Assembly: GCA_030039005.1 (NCBI GenBank)
Contig: JASHQT010000607.1
Location: forward strand, 1-21,423
Direction: 5' to 3'
DNA from: Bryobacteraceae bacterium
GTDB taxonomy: Bacteria > Acidobacteriota > Terriglobia > Bryobacterales > Bryobacteraceae
Length of the DNA stretch: 21,423 bases
Part shown: positions 13,726 to 21,423 of the stretch, one piece after another
Layout: every line of letters starts with the position of its first letter
Numbering within the stretch: position 1 is the stretch's first letter
Notes under the pieces: model-generated
The model's database searches: none
What the model was told of the DNA's origin: nothing
Seen by the model: the letters and a program-made list of their open reading frames with translations, nothing else
Translations under genes and position numbers: made by a program

Positions 13726-15228
13726 GTGGCTAGTATCTATCAGTCCATTGAGATTTTGAGCAAGGAAAAAGGTATCGACCCGCAGGTGGTGATCGATGCG
13801 GTCAAGGACGCCATGCTGGTGGCGGCGCGCAAGCATTTCCGCACCACCGAGGATTTAGTGGCGGCTTTCAACGATTCGACGGGTGCGCTCGAAATCTTCG
13901 GAGTCAAGAAAGTGGTGGAGTCGGTCCAGGATCCGGTGAAGGAGATTTCGCTCGGTGACGCCCAGCGGATCGATCCGAACGCGCAACTGGAGTCCGAAGT
14001 TCGTTTTCCCAAGCCCACCGATGCGCTGGGCCGGATTTCCGCTCAGACCGCCAAGCAAGTGATTCTTCAGAAGGTGCGGGAGGCCGAGCGGGAGACCATT
14101 TATTCGGAATATTCGGGCCGCGTGGGTGAACTGGTCAACTGCTCCATCAAGCGGGTGGAAGGCCAGGATTTAGTCGTGGATCTCGGCAAGACCGAGGCGC
14201 GGCTGCCCAAGAAAGAGCAAAGCAAACTGGAGAATTTCAGCGTGGGGGACCGCGCGCGCTGTGTCATCCGCAGCGTGGAGAAGGCCGGCAAGAACGCGGG
14301 CGTCATCGTCTCGCGTGCCGCGCCGGAGCTGGTGATGCGGCTGTTCGAGCAGGAAGTGCCGGAGATTTACGACAACACCGTAGTGATCAAAGGCTGTGCG
14401 CGCGAAGCCGGCGAGCGCACCAAGATCGCGGTGATGAGCCGGGATCGGGATGTGGACAGCGTCGGCGCCTGCGTGGGGATGAAGGGCATGCGAGTTCAAT
14501 CCATCATTCGCGAACTGCGCGGCGAGAAGATCGATATCATCGAGTTTTCCGAAGATCCCGTGGTTTTCGCTACGCACGCCCTCAGCCCGGCGAAGATCAG
14601 CCGCGTCTCGATCGTGGATGCCTCGGATAAGCACATGGAAGTGATCGTCGATGACACGCAGCTTTCGCTCGCCATCGGCAAAAAAGGCCAAAACGTCCGG
14701 CTGGCAGCGAAGCTGCTGGGCTGGAAGGTCGACATCAAGAGCGAAGAAGAGAAGCGCCAGGAAGTGGAGACCGCGATGGCCGCGCTAGTTCCGGCCGGCG
14801 CTCCGGTGTCGGTGCTGATCGATCATGGTCTGGCCGAGGAAATCGTGGAGAAGCTACTCGAGGGCGGCGTCAACACGGTGGAACAGCTCGGCTCCATGAC
14901 GCCGGAGGAGCTGGAAGCCATCCCCAGCGTCGGATCGGAGACCGTCGAGAAGATCCTGGTGGCCGTGAATTCGTATTACGCGCAGTTTGAGCCGCCAGCC
15001 GAGACACCGGGAGTGGCGCTGGAAGAAGCGCCGCCCGCATCCGAAGCCGGTTACTCGGAGATGGCGCCCGCGGAAGGCGAGGGAGCCGGGGCGCGGGAAG
15101 AGGAATTATCGGCGGCGGTGGGGTCCGGCGAGGCTGAATTAGCCGATCGGGGCGCGGGCAATCCCGTGGAAGAGAAAAGGGAATCTGATACTTCTGATAC
15201 TATAGAGAACTCGGAGGGGGTCGTTTAG
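13726..15228 (+). CDS. nusA: Transcription termination/antitermination protein NusA
   Basis: Predicted 500-residue RNA-polymerase-binding factor that modulates pausing, intrinsic termination and antitermination. Domain order is canonical: N-terminal RNAP-binding domain (1 to about 125), S1 domain (about 128-195, SGRVGELVNCSIKRVEG), KH1 (around 243, VGACVGMKGMRVQSIIREL) and KH2 (around 315, LAIGKKGQNVRLAAKLLGW). A helix-hairpin-helix repeat follows at about 362-425 (LIDHGLAEEIVEKLLEGG, then LEAIPSVGSETVEKILV), and residues 430-500 are an acidic, disordered tail. The GTG at 13726 has AGAGGA about five bases upstream. NusA may regulate its own operon through the leader hairpin at 13107-13129; this is inference from other bacteria. 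Confidence 0.96.
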   Translation: MASIYQSIEILSKEKGIDPQVVIDAVKDAMLVAARKHFRTTEDLVAAFNDSTGALEIFGVKKVVESVQDPVKEISLGDAQRIDPNAQLESEVRFPKPTDALGRISAQTAKQVILQKVREAERETIYSEYSGRVGELVNCSIKRVEGQDLVVDLGKTEARLPKKEQSKLENFSVGDRARCVIRSVEKAGKNAGVIVSRAAPELVMRLFEQEVPEIYDNTVVIKGCAREAGERTKIAVMSRDRDVDSVGACVGMKGMRVQSIIRELRGEKIDIIEFSEDPVVFATHALSPAKISRVSIVDASDKHMEVIVDDTQLSLAIGKKGQNVRLAAKLLGWKVDIKSEEEKRQEVETAMAALVPAGAPVSVLIDHGLAEEIVEKLLEGGVNTVEQLGSMTPEELEAIPSVGSETVEKILVAVNSYYAQFEPPAETPGVALEEAPPASEAGYSEMAPAEGEGAGAREEELSAAVGSGEAELADRGAGNPVEEKRESDTSDTIENSEGVV

Positions 15229-15257
15229 GCCAACGCGATACGTGTTGCCGTTCATTT

Positions 15258-18134
15258 ATGAGTAAAATTCGCATTAACGAGCTGGCGAGGCAACTGGAGA
15301 TCCCCTCTCACGAAATCATCGAGATGTTGCCCGAGCTCGGCGTCACCGAGAAAAAGACCCATTCCAGCTCGATCGACGAGCCTGTCGCGGAGTTGATCCG
15401 GCAGAGGGTGCATGGGGAAAACGGTGCAGTTCCGCGTCGCCAACCCGAAGCGGCGGCCGAGCTGGCTGAGCCAGAAGTGGAGACTGTCCGGACCGCGATC
15501 CGCCAGGAGCCGCTGGCTCCAATCGCCGCTCCCGAAGCTCCGGTACGCGCCGCGATCCCCGAATCTGAGCCCGTGCCCGCGCTCGAAGCCGCGCCGGTGG
15601 CCTCGGCGCCGATGCCGGAAGAATCGCTGCGACGGCCGGCGCCGCTTCGTCCGCCGCTGTCGACGGGCGCCGCGCCGATTCATCCGCCTTTGCGCACCGG
15701 TCCGGTGCCTGCGCGGCCTGTGCCCGCGCCTCGTCCCGGCCAAATCCTGTCGGGACCGCGGCAGCCGATGCCGGCGGCTACGCCCGCTACACCCATGCCG
15801 CCCGCCTCGATCACGTTGCCGGCTCAGCCAGTGGCTCGTGCTACCCCGGCGCCTCCTGCCGAGGCCGGGGGATCATCCATTCCTGGGGCGGTACCGGCCG
15901 CTCCGACTCCTGGAACGCCGTTGCGTCCGCAGTCGCGCCCGCCGCTCGCCGGACAACCTGCCGCGCGTCCCGTGGTGCCTCCGCGGCCCGATATGGTGGC
16001 ACGCCTGCAACAGCAGCAACGGCCCATGCCTGGGCAAGCGCCGCCCTCCGCCCGGCCGGGCATCCCCAGCCGGAGCGCGACGCCCGTGCCCGGCCAGCCG
16101 ATCTATCGTGGGCCTATCCGGCCCGGCCAGCCGGTGATGCGCGGCCCCGGCGTCCCCGGCTCGGCGCCCGCGGCGCCCGGAGCGTTTCGCCGTCCCCGGA
16201 CGCTGCATCCGACATCGCCTTTGCGCGCTGAACCGGCCACGCCGCCTCCCACCGAACAGCAGCGGCGCCATCAGGCGAAACCCGGCGGGCGCGACCGTCA
16301 TCGCGAACAGGAACAGGAAGAGGGACGGCTGCGCATGCCGATGCGCCGCGAGCAAGCCGCGGCGCCGCCGCCCATCGACCGGGAAATCACGATTTCCGAA
16401 GGTGTCACGGTCAAGGAGCTTTCCGAGAAGCTGGGCATCAAAGCCAACCTGGTGATCAAGAAGCTGGTGGAAAAGAAGATTTTCGCCACCATCAACCAGA
16501 ACCTCGATGTCAAGATGGCCGAGGATCTGGCGCGCGAATTCGGGGCCTCCACCAACAAGGTCAGCTACGAAGAAGAGAGCACGCAGGAGATCGAACAAAC
16601 CGAAGTGAGCGCGGACCGCGTGAAGCGCGCGCCCGTGGTCACCATCATGGGACACGTCGATCACGGGAAAACCTCGCTGCTGGATGCGATTCGCTCCGCC
16701 AACGTCGCCGACAAGGAAGCCGGCGGGATCACGCAGCACATCGGCGCGTATTACGTCGAAAAGAACGGGCGCCGGATCGTATTCATCGATACGCCGGGGC
16801 ACGAAGCGTTTACCCGCATGCGCGCACGCGGCGCCAAAGTCACCGATATCGTGGTTCTGGTGGTGGCGGCCGACGACGGCGTAATGCCGCAGACCATCGA
16901 AGCTATCGATCACGCCAAAGCGGCTGGCGCTCCGATCATCGTAGCCATCAACAAAATCGACAAGCCGGATGCGCAACCGGAACGCATTAAGCAGCAGCTT
17001 TCCGATCGTGGGCTCGTTCCCGAGGATTGGGGCGGCGATACCGTCATGGTCCCGGTTTCGGCCAGGACCAAACAGAATCTCGACCTGCTGCTCGAAATGA
17101 TCCTGCTGGTCACCGATATGCAGGATCTCAGGGCCAATCCTGACCGTCCGGCGGTGGGCAACGTGCTCGAAGCCAACCTCGACCGCGGGCGTGGGCCCGT
17201 GGCCACCGTGCTGGTGCGCAACGGCACGTTGCACGTCGGCGATTACTTCATCTGCGGGTCGGTGTTCGGCAAAGTCCGCGCGATGTTCGACGACCGTGGA
17301 GATTCCCTGCGCGACGCCGAACCCTCCATGCCGGTGGAAGTGCTGGGCCTGGAATCGCTGCCGGAAGTGGGCGACACGTTCCAGGTGGTCACCGACACCG
17401 CCAAGGCCAAACAGATCGTCATCTATCGCGAAGCCAAAGCGCGCGACGTGGCCATGGCCAAGAGCGGCCGCATGACGCTCGAACAACTGCACGAACAGTT
17501 GAAGGAAGGCGAGGTCAAGGAGCTCAACATCATCCTGAAGACCGACGTCAGCGGCACGGCTGAAGTGCTGACCGATATGATGCAGAAGCTTTCCAACGAC
17601 AAGGTCAAGATTCGCGTGCTGCGCAGCGCCGTAGGCGCCATCAATGAAAGCGACGTGCTGCTGGCTTCCACTTCGAACGCCATCATCATCGGCTTCAACG
17701 TGCGGCCGGAGCGCAACGCCTCCGCTCTCGCCGAGCAGGAGAAAGTGGATATCCGCCTCCACACCATCATCTATGAACTCACCGACGAGCTGAAGCGCGC
17801 CATGACCGGCATGCTGGAGCCGGTGTTCAAGGAAGTCTACCAAGGCCGCGCCGAAGTGCGCGAGGTGTTCCGCATCAGCAAGGTCGGCAACGTGGCCGGC
17901 TGCATGGTTCTGGACGGATTGCTCAAGCGCGACAGCGAGGTGCGGCTGCTGCGCGACAACATCGTGGTTTACACCGGCAAGGTGGATTCGCTCAAGCGCT
18001 TTAAGAACGACGCGAGCGAAGTGAAGAGCGGCTTCGAGTGCGGCGTGACGTTGCGGAATTTCTCGGACGTCAAGCCGGGCGACATCATCGAAGCCTTCGC
18101 CACCGAGCGCGTCGCCGTGGAGACCATGGCGTAA
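15258..18134 (+). CDS. infB: Translation initiation factor IF-2
   Basis: Predicted 958-residue GTPase that delivers initiator fMet-tRNA to the 30S subunit and promotes 50S joining. An IF2_N subdomain is at residues 1-52 ([20 protein letters not shown]). Residues 55-370 form a long Pro/Ala/Arg-rich disordered linker, and a second IF2_N-like segment is at about 375-430 ([20 protein letters not shown]). The G domain has GHVDHGKTS at 465, DTPGHEAF at 511 and NKID at 565. Domains II, III and IV follow (the last with [14 protein letters not shown]). All GTPase motifs are intact. The ATG at 15258 lies 29 bp after nusA with no nearby ribosome site; a GGAGGGGG lies inside the nusA end but is about 35 bases off. 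ylxP follows after 4 bp. Confidence 0.97.
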   Translation: MSKIRINELARQLEIPSHEIIEMLPELGVTEKKTHSSSIDEPVAELIRQRVHGENGAVPRRQPEAAAELAEPEVETVRTAIRQEPLAPIAAPEAPVRAAIPESEPVPALEAAPVASAPMPEESLRRPAPLRPPLSTGAAPIHPPLRTGPVPARPVPAPRPGQILSGPRQPMPAATPATPMPPASITLPAQPVARATPAPPAEAGGSSIPGAVPAAPTPGTPLRPQSRPPLAGQPAARPVVPPRPDMVARLQQQQRPMPGQAPPSARPGIPSRSATPVPGQPIYRGPIRPGQPVMRGPGVPGSAPAAPGAFRRPRTLHPTSPLRAEPATPPPTEQQRRHQAKPGGRDRHREQEQEEGRLRMPMRREQAAAPPPIDREITISEGVTVKELSEKLGIKANLVIKKLVEKKIFATINQNLDVKMAEDLAREFGASTNKVSYEEESTQEIEQTEVSADRVKRAPVVTIMGHVDHGKTSLLDAIRSANVADKEAGGITQHIGAYYVEKNGRRIVFIDTPGHEAFTRMRARGAKVTDIVVLVVAADDGVMPQTIEAIDHAKAAGAPIIVAINKIDKPDAQPERIKQQLSDRGLVPEDWGGDTVMVPVSARTKQNLDLLLEMILLVTDMQDLRANPDRPAVGNVLEANLDRGRGPVATVLVRNGTLHVGDYFICGSVFGKVRAMFDDRGDSLRDAEPSMPVEVLGLESLPEVGDTFQVVTDTAKAKQIVIYREAKARDVAMAKSGRMTLEQLHEQLKEGEVKELNIILKTDVSGTAEVLTDMMQKLSNDKVKIRVLRSAVGAINESDVLLASTSNAIIIGFNVRPERNASALAEQEKVDIRLHTIIYELTDELKRAMTGMLEPVFKEVYQGRAEVREVFRISKVGNVAGCMVLDGLLKRDSEVRLLRDNIVVYTGKVDSLKRFKNDASEVKSGFECGVTLRNFSDVKPGDIIEAFATERVAVETMA

Positions 18135-18138
18135 TGAG

Positions 18139-18426
18139 ATGCCGAGTGTCGGTGTATTGACCCTGGAATTGCACATCGAAGACGCGCATTCGCTCAAAGA
18201 CAAGCGCCACACTGTCAAAAGCCTCAAGGACCGGCTGCGGTCAAAGTTCAACGTCGCGGTGGCAGAGATCGATTATCAGGATGTCTGGCAGCGGGCGTTG
18301 GTCTCCGCCGTCACTGTTTCCGGCGATCACGCGCACGCCGAACAGATTCTGCAATTGGTGGAACGCGAGGCGGCGCATATCCTGGGCGGCGTGCTAGTGG
18401 GGACTACGTTAGAGTGGATAGAGTAG
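18139..18426 (+). CDS. ylxP: YlxP-like DUF503 protein
   Basis: Predicted 95-residue small protein of the DUF503/YlxP family, usually found between infB and rbfA. Typical features are the opening GVLTLELHIEDAHSLKDKRH followed by VKSLKDRLRSKFNVAVAEID, the hydrophobic strand ALVSAVTVSGD, and the helix AEQILQLVEREAA. The fold resembles a ferredoxin-like alpha/beta sandwich; its biochemical role is not settled, but its constant place in the operon implies a link to ribosome assembly or translation. The ATG at 18139 begins 4 bp after the infB stop, so translation is probably coupled. Confidence 0.9.
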   Translation: MPSVGVLTLELHIEDAHSLKDKRHTVKSLKDRLRSKFNVAVAEIDYQDVWQRALVSAVTVSGDHAHAEQILQLVEREAAHILGGVLVGTTLEWIE

Positions 18427-18438
18427 GGTAGGTGCGCT

Positions 18439-18633
18439 ATGAATATCGACGAGAGAATCGAAGCGCTTACGATGAACCTCGAGCTGGGGCTGAGAGAGAT
18501 TGAGGCGCTCAGGGTGAACATCCAGACCCTCTATGCAACTGCACAGCAAGACGGTGAGAATATTCGTGCCCTCGCACGGATCGCCGAAGCCCACGAGCGG
18601 CGTCTCCCTGATCTCGAAGGGGACCAATCGTAG
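18439..18633 (+). CDS. Small coiled-coil protein between ylxP and rbfA
   Basis: Predicted 64-residue soluble protein of unknown function, not a usual member of this operon. It is almost fully helical, with hydrophobic residues in heptad-like spacing (IDERIEALTMNLELGLREIE, then ALRVNIQTLYATAQQ, IRALARIAEAHERRLPDLEG), so a short dimeric coiled coil is likely. The ATG at 18439 has AGGT about six bases upstream, 12 bp after ylxP. Its stop is 7 bp before the rbfA ATG, and its length fits the space between the two genes. I recall similar short helical proteins being common in Acidobacteriota but cannot name a family. Low-level doubt remains because of its size. Confidence 0.6.
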   Translation: MNIDERIEALTMNLELGLREIEALRVNIQTLYATAQQDGENIRALARIAEAHERRLPDLEGDQS

Positions 18634-18640
18634 CGCGGAG

Positions 18641-18991
18641 ATGCAACACCGCACCGAACGAATCTCCGAAGCCCTCCGCGAAGAACTCACCGAACTGATC
18701 GGCTACGAGCTTTCCGATCCGCGGGTCGCCTCCGCCACAGTCACCACCCTCGACATTTCGCCCGACAAGCGCCACGCCCTGGTGCGCATCCGCGTGGACG
18801 AAGGCGCCGACGCCGGCGAGACCCTGGCCGCACTCGAACACGCAGCCCCGTTCCTGCGCCGCGAAGTATCCCGCCGCCTGGAACTGTTTCGCGTTCCGGA
18901 GCTTCATTTTGAAGCCGATGTCGCCACCCAGCTGGGTGGGCGCGTGGATCAATTGCTGAAGCGCATCAAGAAGGGCCGTCCCCGCCAGTAG
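18641..18991 (+). CDS. rbfA: 30S ribosome-binding factor RbfA
   Basis: Predicted 116-residue KH-like factor that binds the 30S subunit and helps mature the 16S rRNA 5' end. Family features are MQHRTERISEALREELTELI, the DPRVASATVTTLDISPDKRH segment, ALVRIRVDEG, and the C-terminal PFLRREVSRRLELFRVPELH followed by LLKRIKKG. The ATG at 18641 gives normal RbfA length. A longer frame starting at 18533 overlaps the coiled-coil gene and is rejected. GGAG abuts the ATG too closely to be ideal and GAAGGGGA is about 17 bases upstream, so translation may depend on coupling. In many bacteria truB follows; here the operon appears to end. Confidence 0.94.
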   Translation: MQHRTERISEALREELTELIGYELSDPRVASATVTTLDISPDKRHALVRIRVDEGADAGETLAALEHAAPFLRREVSRRLELFRVPELHFEADVATQLGGRVDQLLKRIKKGRPRQ

Positions 18992-19070
18992 CGTCCCTGG
19001 CGTAAGCCACTGAGTCTAAAGGGGATCCCTCCATGTGCTGGCGCGGCGCACACAATTTGGCCGCAAACTA

Positions 19071-19105
19071 TTGACAGTAGGGCTTCTTCCAAGCGCTACT
19101 ATAAT
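19071..19105 (+). promoter_or_regulatory. hemE: Promoter of hemE with 23-bp dyad-filled spacer
   Basis: A perfect TTGACA (19071-19076) and a perfect TATAAT (19100-19105) are separated by 23 bp instead of 17. The stretch from 19076 to 19100 is a dyad: ten-base arms AGTAGGGCTT and AAGCGCTACT pair with one mismatch (19081/19095) around a 5-nt centre (19086-19090). The layout recalls MerR-type promoters, where the activator binds an over-long spacer, but those have 19-20 bp. Transcription would start near 19112, 70 bp before the hemE ATG. Confidence 0.5.
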
Positions 19106-19181
19106 TTGGGCCGAAATGCGCCTCCAAGCTGATGCTCATCCTCTCACAACCTTGCCATCGCCAATTCACTCCGGGATCTCA

Positions 19182-20219
19182 ATGCGAATGATCTCGACGA
19201 ACAGCCGTTTTCTGGAAGCCTGCCGGCGTCGGCCCACCGATGTCCGGCCGGTCTGGTTCATGCGCCAGGCCGGGCGCTATATGAAGCAGTATCGGGACAT
19301 TCGCGCGAAAGCGGGTATTCTCGAAATCTGCAAACGTCCGGACCTGGCTGCGCAGGTCACGCTGCAGCCGGTGGAGTTCCTGGATGTCGACGCAGCCATC
19401 ATCTTCGCGGACCTGCTGCTGCCGGTCGAGCCCATGGGGCTGAAGCTCAAGTTCCTGGCCGGAGAAGGACCGCATATCGACAACCCCGTGCGCACGTCCG
19501 ACGACGTCGATTCGCTTTCCATCTCCAACACCGACGATTTGAATTACGTCGGCGAAGCGGTGCAACTGGTGGTCCGGCAACTGGCTGGCCGCGTCCCGGT
19601 GATCGGATTCGTCGGCGCGCCGTTCACGCTCGCCAGCTACATGATCGAAGGCGGGCCGTCGAAGAACTTCGTCCGGACCAAAACGATGATGTATCGCGAT
19701 GAGACGCTGTGGCGCCGGCTGATGGGCAAGCTGGTCGACGTCCTGGGACCCTTCGCGCTGAGCCAGGTGACGGCTGGCGCGCGCGCCATTCAGGTATTCG
19801 ATAGCTGGGTGGGCGCTTTAAGTCCCGACGATTACGTCCGCTTCGTCGCGCCTTATTCGCGTGCGTTGATCGAACGCATCCGAACCGGGAGTGTCCCGGT
19901 GATCCATTTCGGCACGGGCGCCTCGGGATTTTTCCGCGAATTGCACGCCGCGGGCGGCGACGTGATGGGCGTGGACTGGCGCGTGAATATCGACCAAGCC
20001 TGGATGGACATCAGCTATCGTTCCGCCGTGCAAGGCAACCTGGATCCGGCGGTGCTCTTCGCGCCGCTGCCCGAGCTGAAGATGCGCGTGCATGAAGTTT
20101 TGAAGCGCACGGGTTCGCGGCCCGGCCATATTTTTAATCTCGGTCACGGGATTTTGCCGGAGACTCCGCCCGATAACGTTCGCGCCGTGGTGGACTTCGT
20201 GCGCGAGTTCAAGTTATAA
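19182..20219 (+). CDS. hemE: Uroporphyrinogen III decarboxylase
   Basis: Predicted 345-residue cytoplasmic enzyme that removes four acetate carboxyls from uroporphyrinogen III, giving coproporphyrinogen III in heme synthesis. The first signature RPVWFMRQAGRYMKQY (residues 22-37) holds the substrate-binding Arg residues. FADLLLPVEPMG carries the conserved Asp, and VIGFVGAPFTLASYMIEGG and FNLGHGILPETP complete the family pattern. Length is typical. Of the ATGs at 19182 and 19188, the first is chosen because GGGA lies five bases upstream. The open frame extends back to 19035, but that part contains the promoter at 19071-19105. hemG begins 2 bp after the stop, so the two heme genes form an operon. 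Confidence 0.95.
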   Translation: MRMISTNSRFLEACRRRPTDVRPVWFMRQAGRYMKQYRDIRAKAGILEICKRPDLAAQVTLQPVEFLDVDAAIIFADLLLPVEPMGLKLKFLAGEGPHIDNPVRTSDDVDSLSISNTDDLNYVGEAVQLVVRQLAGRVPVIGFVGAPFTLASYMIEGGPSKNFVRTKTMMYRDETLWRRLMGKLVDVLGPFALSQVTAGARAIQVFDSWVGALSPDDYVRFVAPYSRALIERIRTGSVPVIHFGTGASGFFRELHAAGGDVMGVDWRVNIDQAWMDISYRSAVQGNLDPAVLFAPLPELKMRVHEVLKRTGSRPGHIFNLGHGILPETPPDNVRAVVDFVREFKL

Positions 20220-20221
20220 AT

Positions 20222-21423
20222 GTGCAACACAAAGCGATAATCGTCGGTGGCGGCATTTCGGGACTTTCCGCCGCTTATTACCTCGCCAAAGGCGGCATCC
20301 GGCCCCTGTTGCTGGAGCGCCGGCCGCGCGTCGGCGGCGTGATCCAAACGGTGCTGCAGCAAGGCTGCGTTCTCGAAGAAGGCCCGGATGGTTTTATGGC
20401 CGCCAAACCCTGGGCCATGAATTTGATCCGCGAAGTTGGCCTCGCCAGTGAAGCGATGGGCTCCAACGACCACTCCCGCGTCACCTACATCGTGAAAAAG
20501 GGCAAGTTGGTTCCCATGCCCGAGGGGCTCATGATGATGGTCCCCACCAAGATCCTGCCGCTGGTGGAAACACCGCTGCTGAGCTGGAGCGCGAAGATCC
20601 GCATGGGGCTGGAGTTTTTTCGCCAACCTCCCGCCAAGCCCCTGCCCGACCGTTCTGTTCACGAATTCCTGCTCGACCATTACGGCGAGGAGTGCATCGA
20701 TTATCTGGCGGAGCCGTTGCTCGCGGGCGTTTACGGAGGCGATCCGCGCGAGATGAGCGTGAACAGCGTGCTCGCGCGTTTCGTCGAGATCGAGACCAAA
20801 TACGGCAGCCTCACGCGCGGAGTTTTAGCAGCGCCTCGTCCCAAAAGCTCGGGAGGTTCGTTCCTTCTAACATTGAAGCCCGGCCTAGGCGCTTTGATCG
20901 ATGCCTTGAAACCCAGCGCGGATACGGTGCAAGCCGATGTGGAAACCATCGAGCGTGCGGGCGCCAGTTTTCGCGTTCGCGCCAGCGGCGATTGGCTTGA
21001 AGCCGACCACGTCGTGCTGGCTACCACGGCTTGCGAGGCCGCGCCCCTCGTAAAGCCTTTGCAGCCCGAGCTCGCGACGCTGCTTGCGGGCATTCCGTAT
21101 ACTTCGTCAGTCACGCTTTCCCTCGGCTATATCGCCCGCACGTTCGATCATCCACTGCAAGGGCACGGCTTTCTGGTTCCGAAGAAAGAGCGCAAATTCA
21201 TCTTCGGCTGCACCTGGGTGGGCAATAAGTTTGATCATCGCGTGCCGGCCAATATGGTGGTGCTGCGCTGCTTCCTCGGCGGCAATGCGACCGGCCTTTC
21301 CGATGAAGCGATCGTCGATGCGGCGCGTTCGGAATTGCACAGCATCATGGACCTGGAAGCCGAGCCGGTATTTCACAATGTGGCGCGTTGGCCGAAGTCG
21401 ATGGCGCAGTACACCGTCGGGCA
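20222..21423 (+). CDS. hemG: Protoporphyrinogen/coproporphyrinogen oxidase, 3' end cut by window
   Basis: The first 400 codons of an FAD-dependent oxidase of the HemG/HemY (PPO) type, continuing past the window. The N-terminus has the dinucleotide-binding IIVGGGISGLSAAYYLAKGG followed by an LLLERRPRVGG segment. EEGPDGFMAAKPWA, the PMPEGLMMMVPT stretch, and LAEPLLAGVYGGDPREMSV are characteristic of this enzyme family. The product is protoporphyrin IX or, in the coproporphyrin-dependent route, coproporphyrin III; sequence alone does not decide which. The start is GTG 20222, 2 bp after hemE. An ATG two bases earlier opens only a six-codon frame. There is no clear ribosome site, so translational coupling with hemE is likely. 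Confidence 0.92.
   Translation, partial: MQHKAIIVGGGISGLSAAYYLAKGGIRPLLLERRPRVGGVIQTVLQQGCVLEEGPDGFMAAKPWAMNLIREVGLASEAMGSNDHSRVTYIVKKGKLVPMPEGLMMMVPTKILPLVETPLLSWSAKIRMGLEFFRQPPAKPLPDRSVHEFLLDHYGEECIDYLAEPLLAGVYGGDPREMSVNSVLARFVEIETKYGSLTRGVLAAPRPKSSGGSFLLTLKPGLGALIDALKPSADTVQADVETIERAGASFRVRASGDWLEADHVVLATTACEAAPLVKPLQPELATLLAGIPYTSSVTLSLGYIARTFDHPLQGHGFLVPKKERKFIFGCTWVGNKFDHRVPANMVVLRCFLGGNATGLSDEAIVDAARSELHSIMDLEAEPVFHNVARWPKSMAQYTVG

Noticed and set aside
15873..18251. A 792-codon open frame on the minus strand opposite infB.
   Set aside because: It mirrors the codon structure of infB, which is unmistakable on the plus strand; high GC leaves antisense frames open. It has no family motif.
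19035..19181. N-terminal extension of hemE.
   Set aside because: Contains the hemE promoter and no family similarity; start at 19182 gives normal length.

Overview
The window is GC-rich, densely coded bacterial DNA with mostly short gene gaps. Gene content and protein style point to an Acidobacteriota member, probably near Bryobacterales/'Solibacter'. Pointers are an S9 peptidase with a C-terminal add-on, a FecR-like protein with a Gly/Trp/Tyr-rich tail, a six-helix membrane protein coupled to an HTH_34-type regulator, and Mla-type lipid transport beside an HpnK-like deacetylase. The taxonomic call is inference; there is no rRNA or tRNA here to test it. I see no insertion sequence, phage, CRISPR array or transfer signature, so this is best read as chromosomal backbone.

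Layout: (1) 82-1927 holds a SPOR-domain membrane protein and a convergent secreted FecR-like protein. (2) 2162-4757 holds a short Flp/Tad group, cpaB-tadB-tadC, with no secretin, TadZ, ATPase or pilin in between. (3) 4807-5820 holds a membrane protein overlapping a winged-helix regulator, behind a near-consensus promoter. (4) 5857-10183 holds a lipid-themed run: undecaprenyl diphosphate synthase, an MlaE permease, an MlaF-like ATPase, an MlaD/MCE protein and an HpnK/ChbG-type deacetylase. (5) 10195-12798 holds a large S9 peptidase with an extra C-terminal domain. (6) 12776-13039, on the minus strand, holds an 87-residue protein made almost wholly of five-residue repeats and divergent from rimP. 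(7) 13158-18991 holds the translation/transcription operon rimP-nusA-infB-ylxP-(64-aa coiled coil)-rbfA, headed by a terminator-like hairpin. (8) 19071-21423 holds heme biosynthesis genes hemE and hemG, the latter cut by the window end, behind an unusual long-spacer promoter.

How the genes work together: UppS makes the C55 lipid carrier. MlaE/F/D form the inner-membrane part of a lipid shuttle between membranes, and the HpnK-like enzyme may modify a glycolipid. RimP and RbfA mature the 30S subunit, NusA handles pausing, termination and antitermination, and IF-2 starts translation. HemE and HemG are the decarboxylase and oxidase steps of tetrapyrrole synthesis.

The best candidates for something new are the MlaF-like ATPase lacking both the Walker B glutamate and the H-loop histidine, the 11-pentad mini-protein, the dyad-filled 23-bp promoter spacer before hemE, and the exact 5 x 34-residue array in the MCE protein. 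No wholly new multi-gene system is evident.
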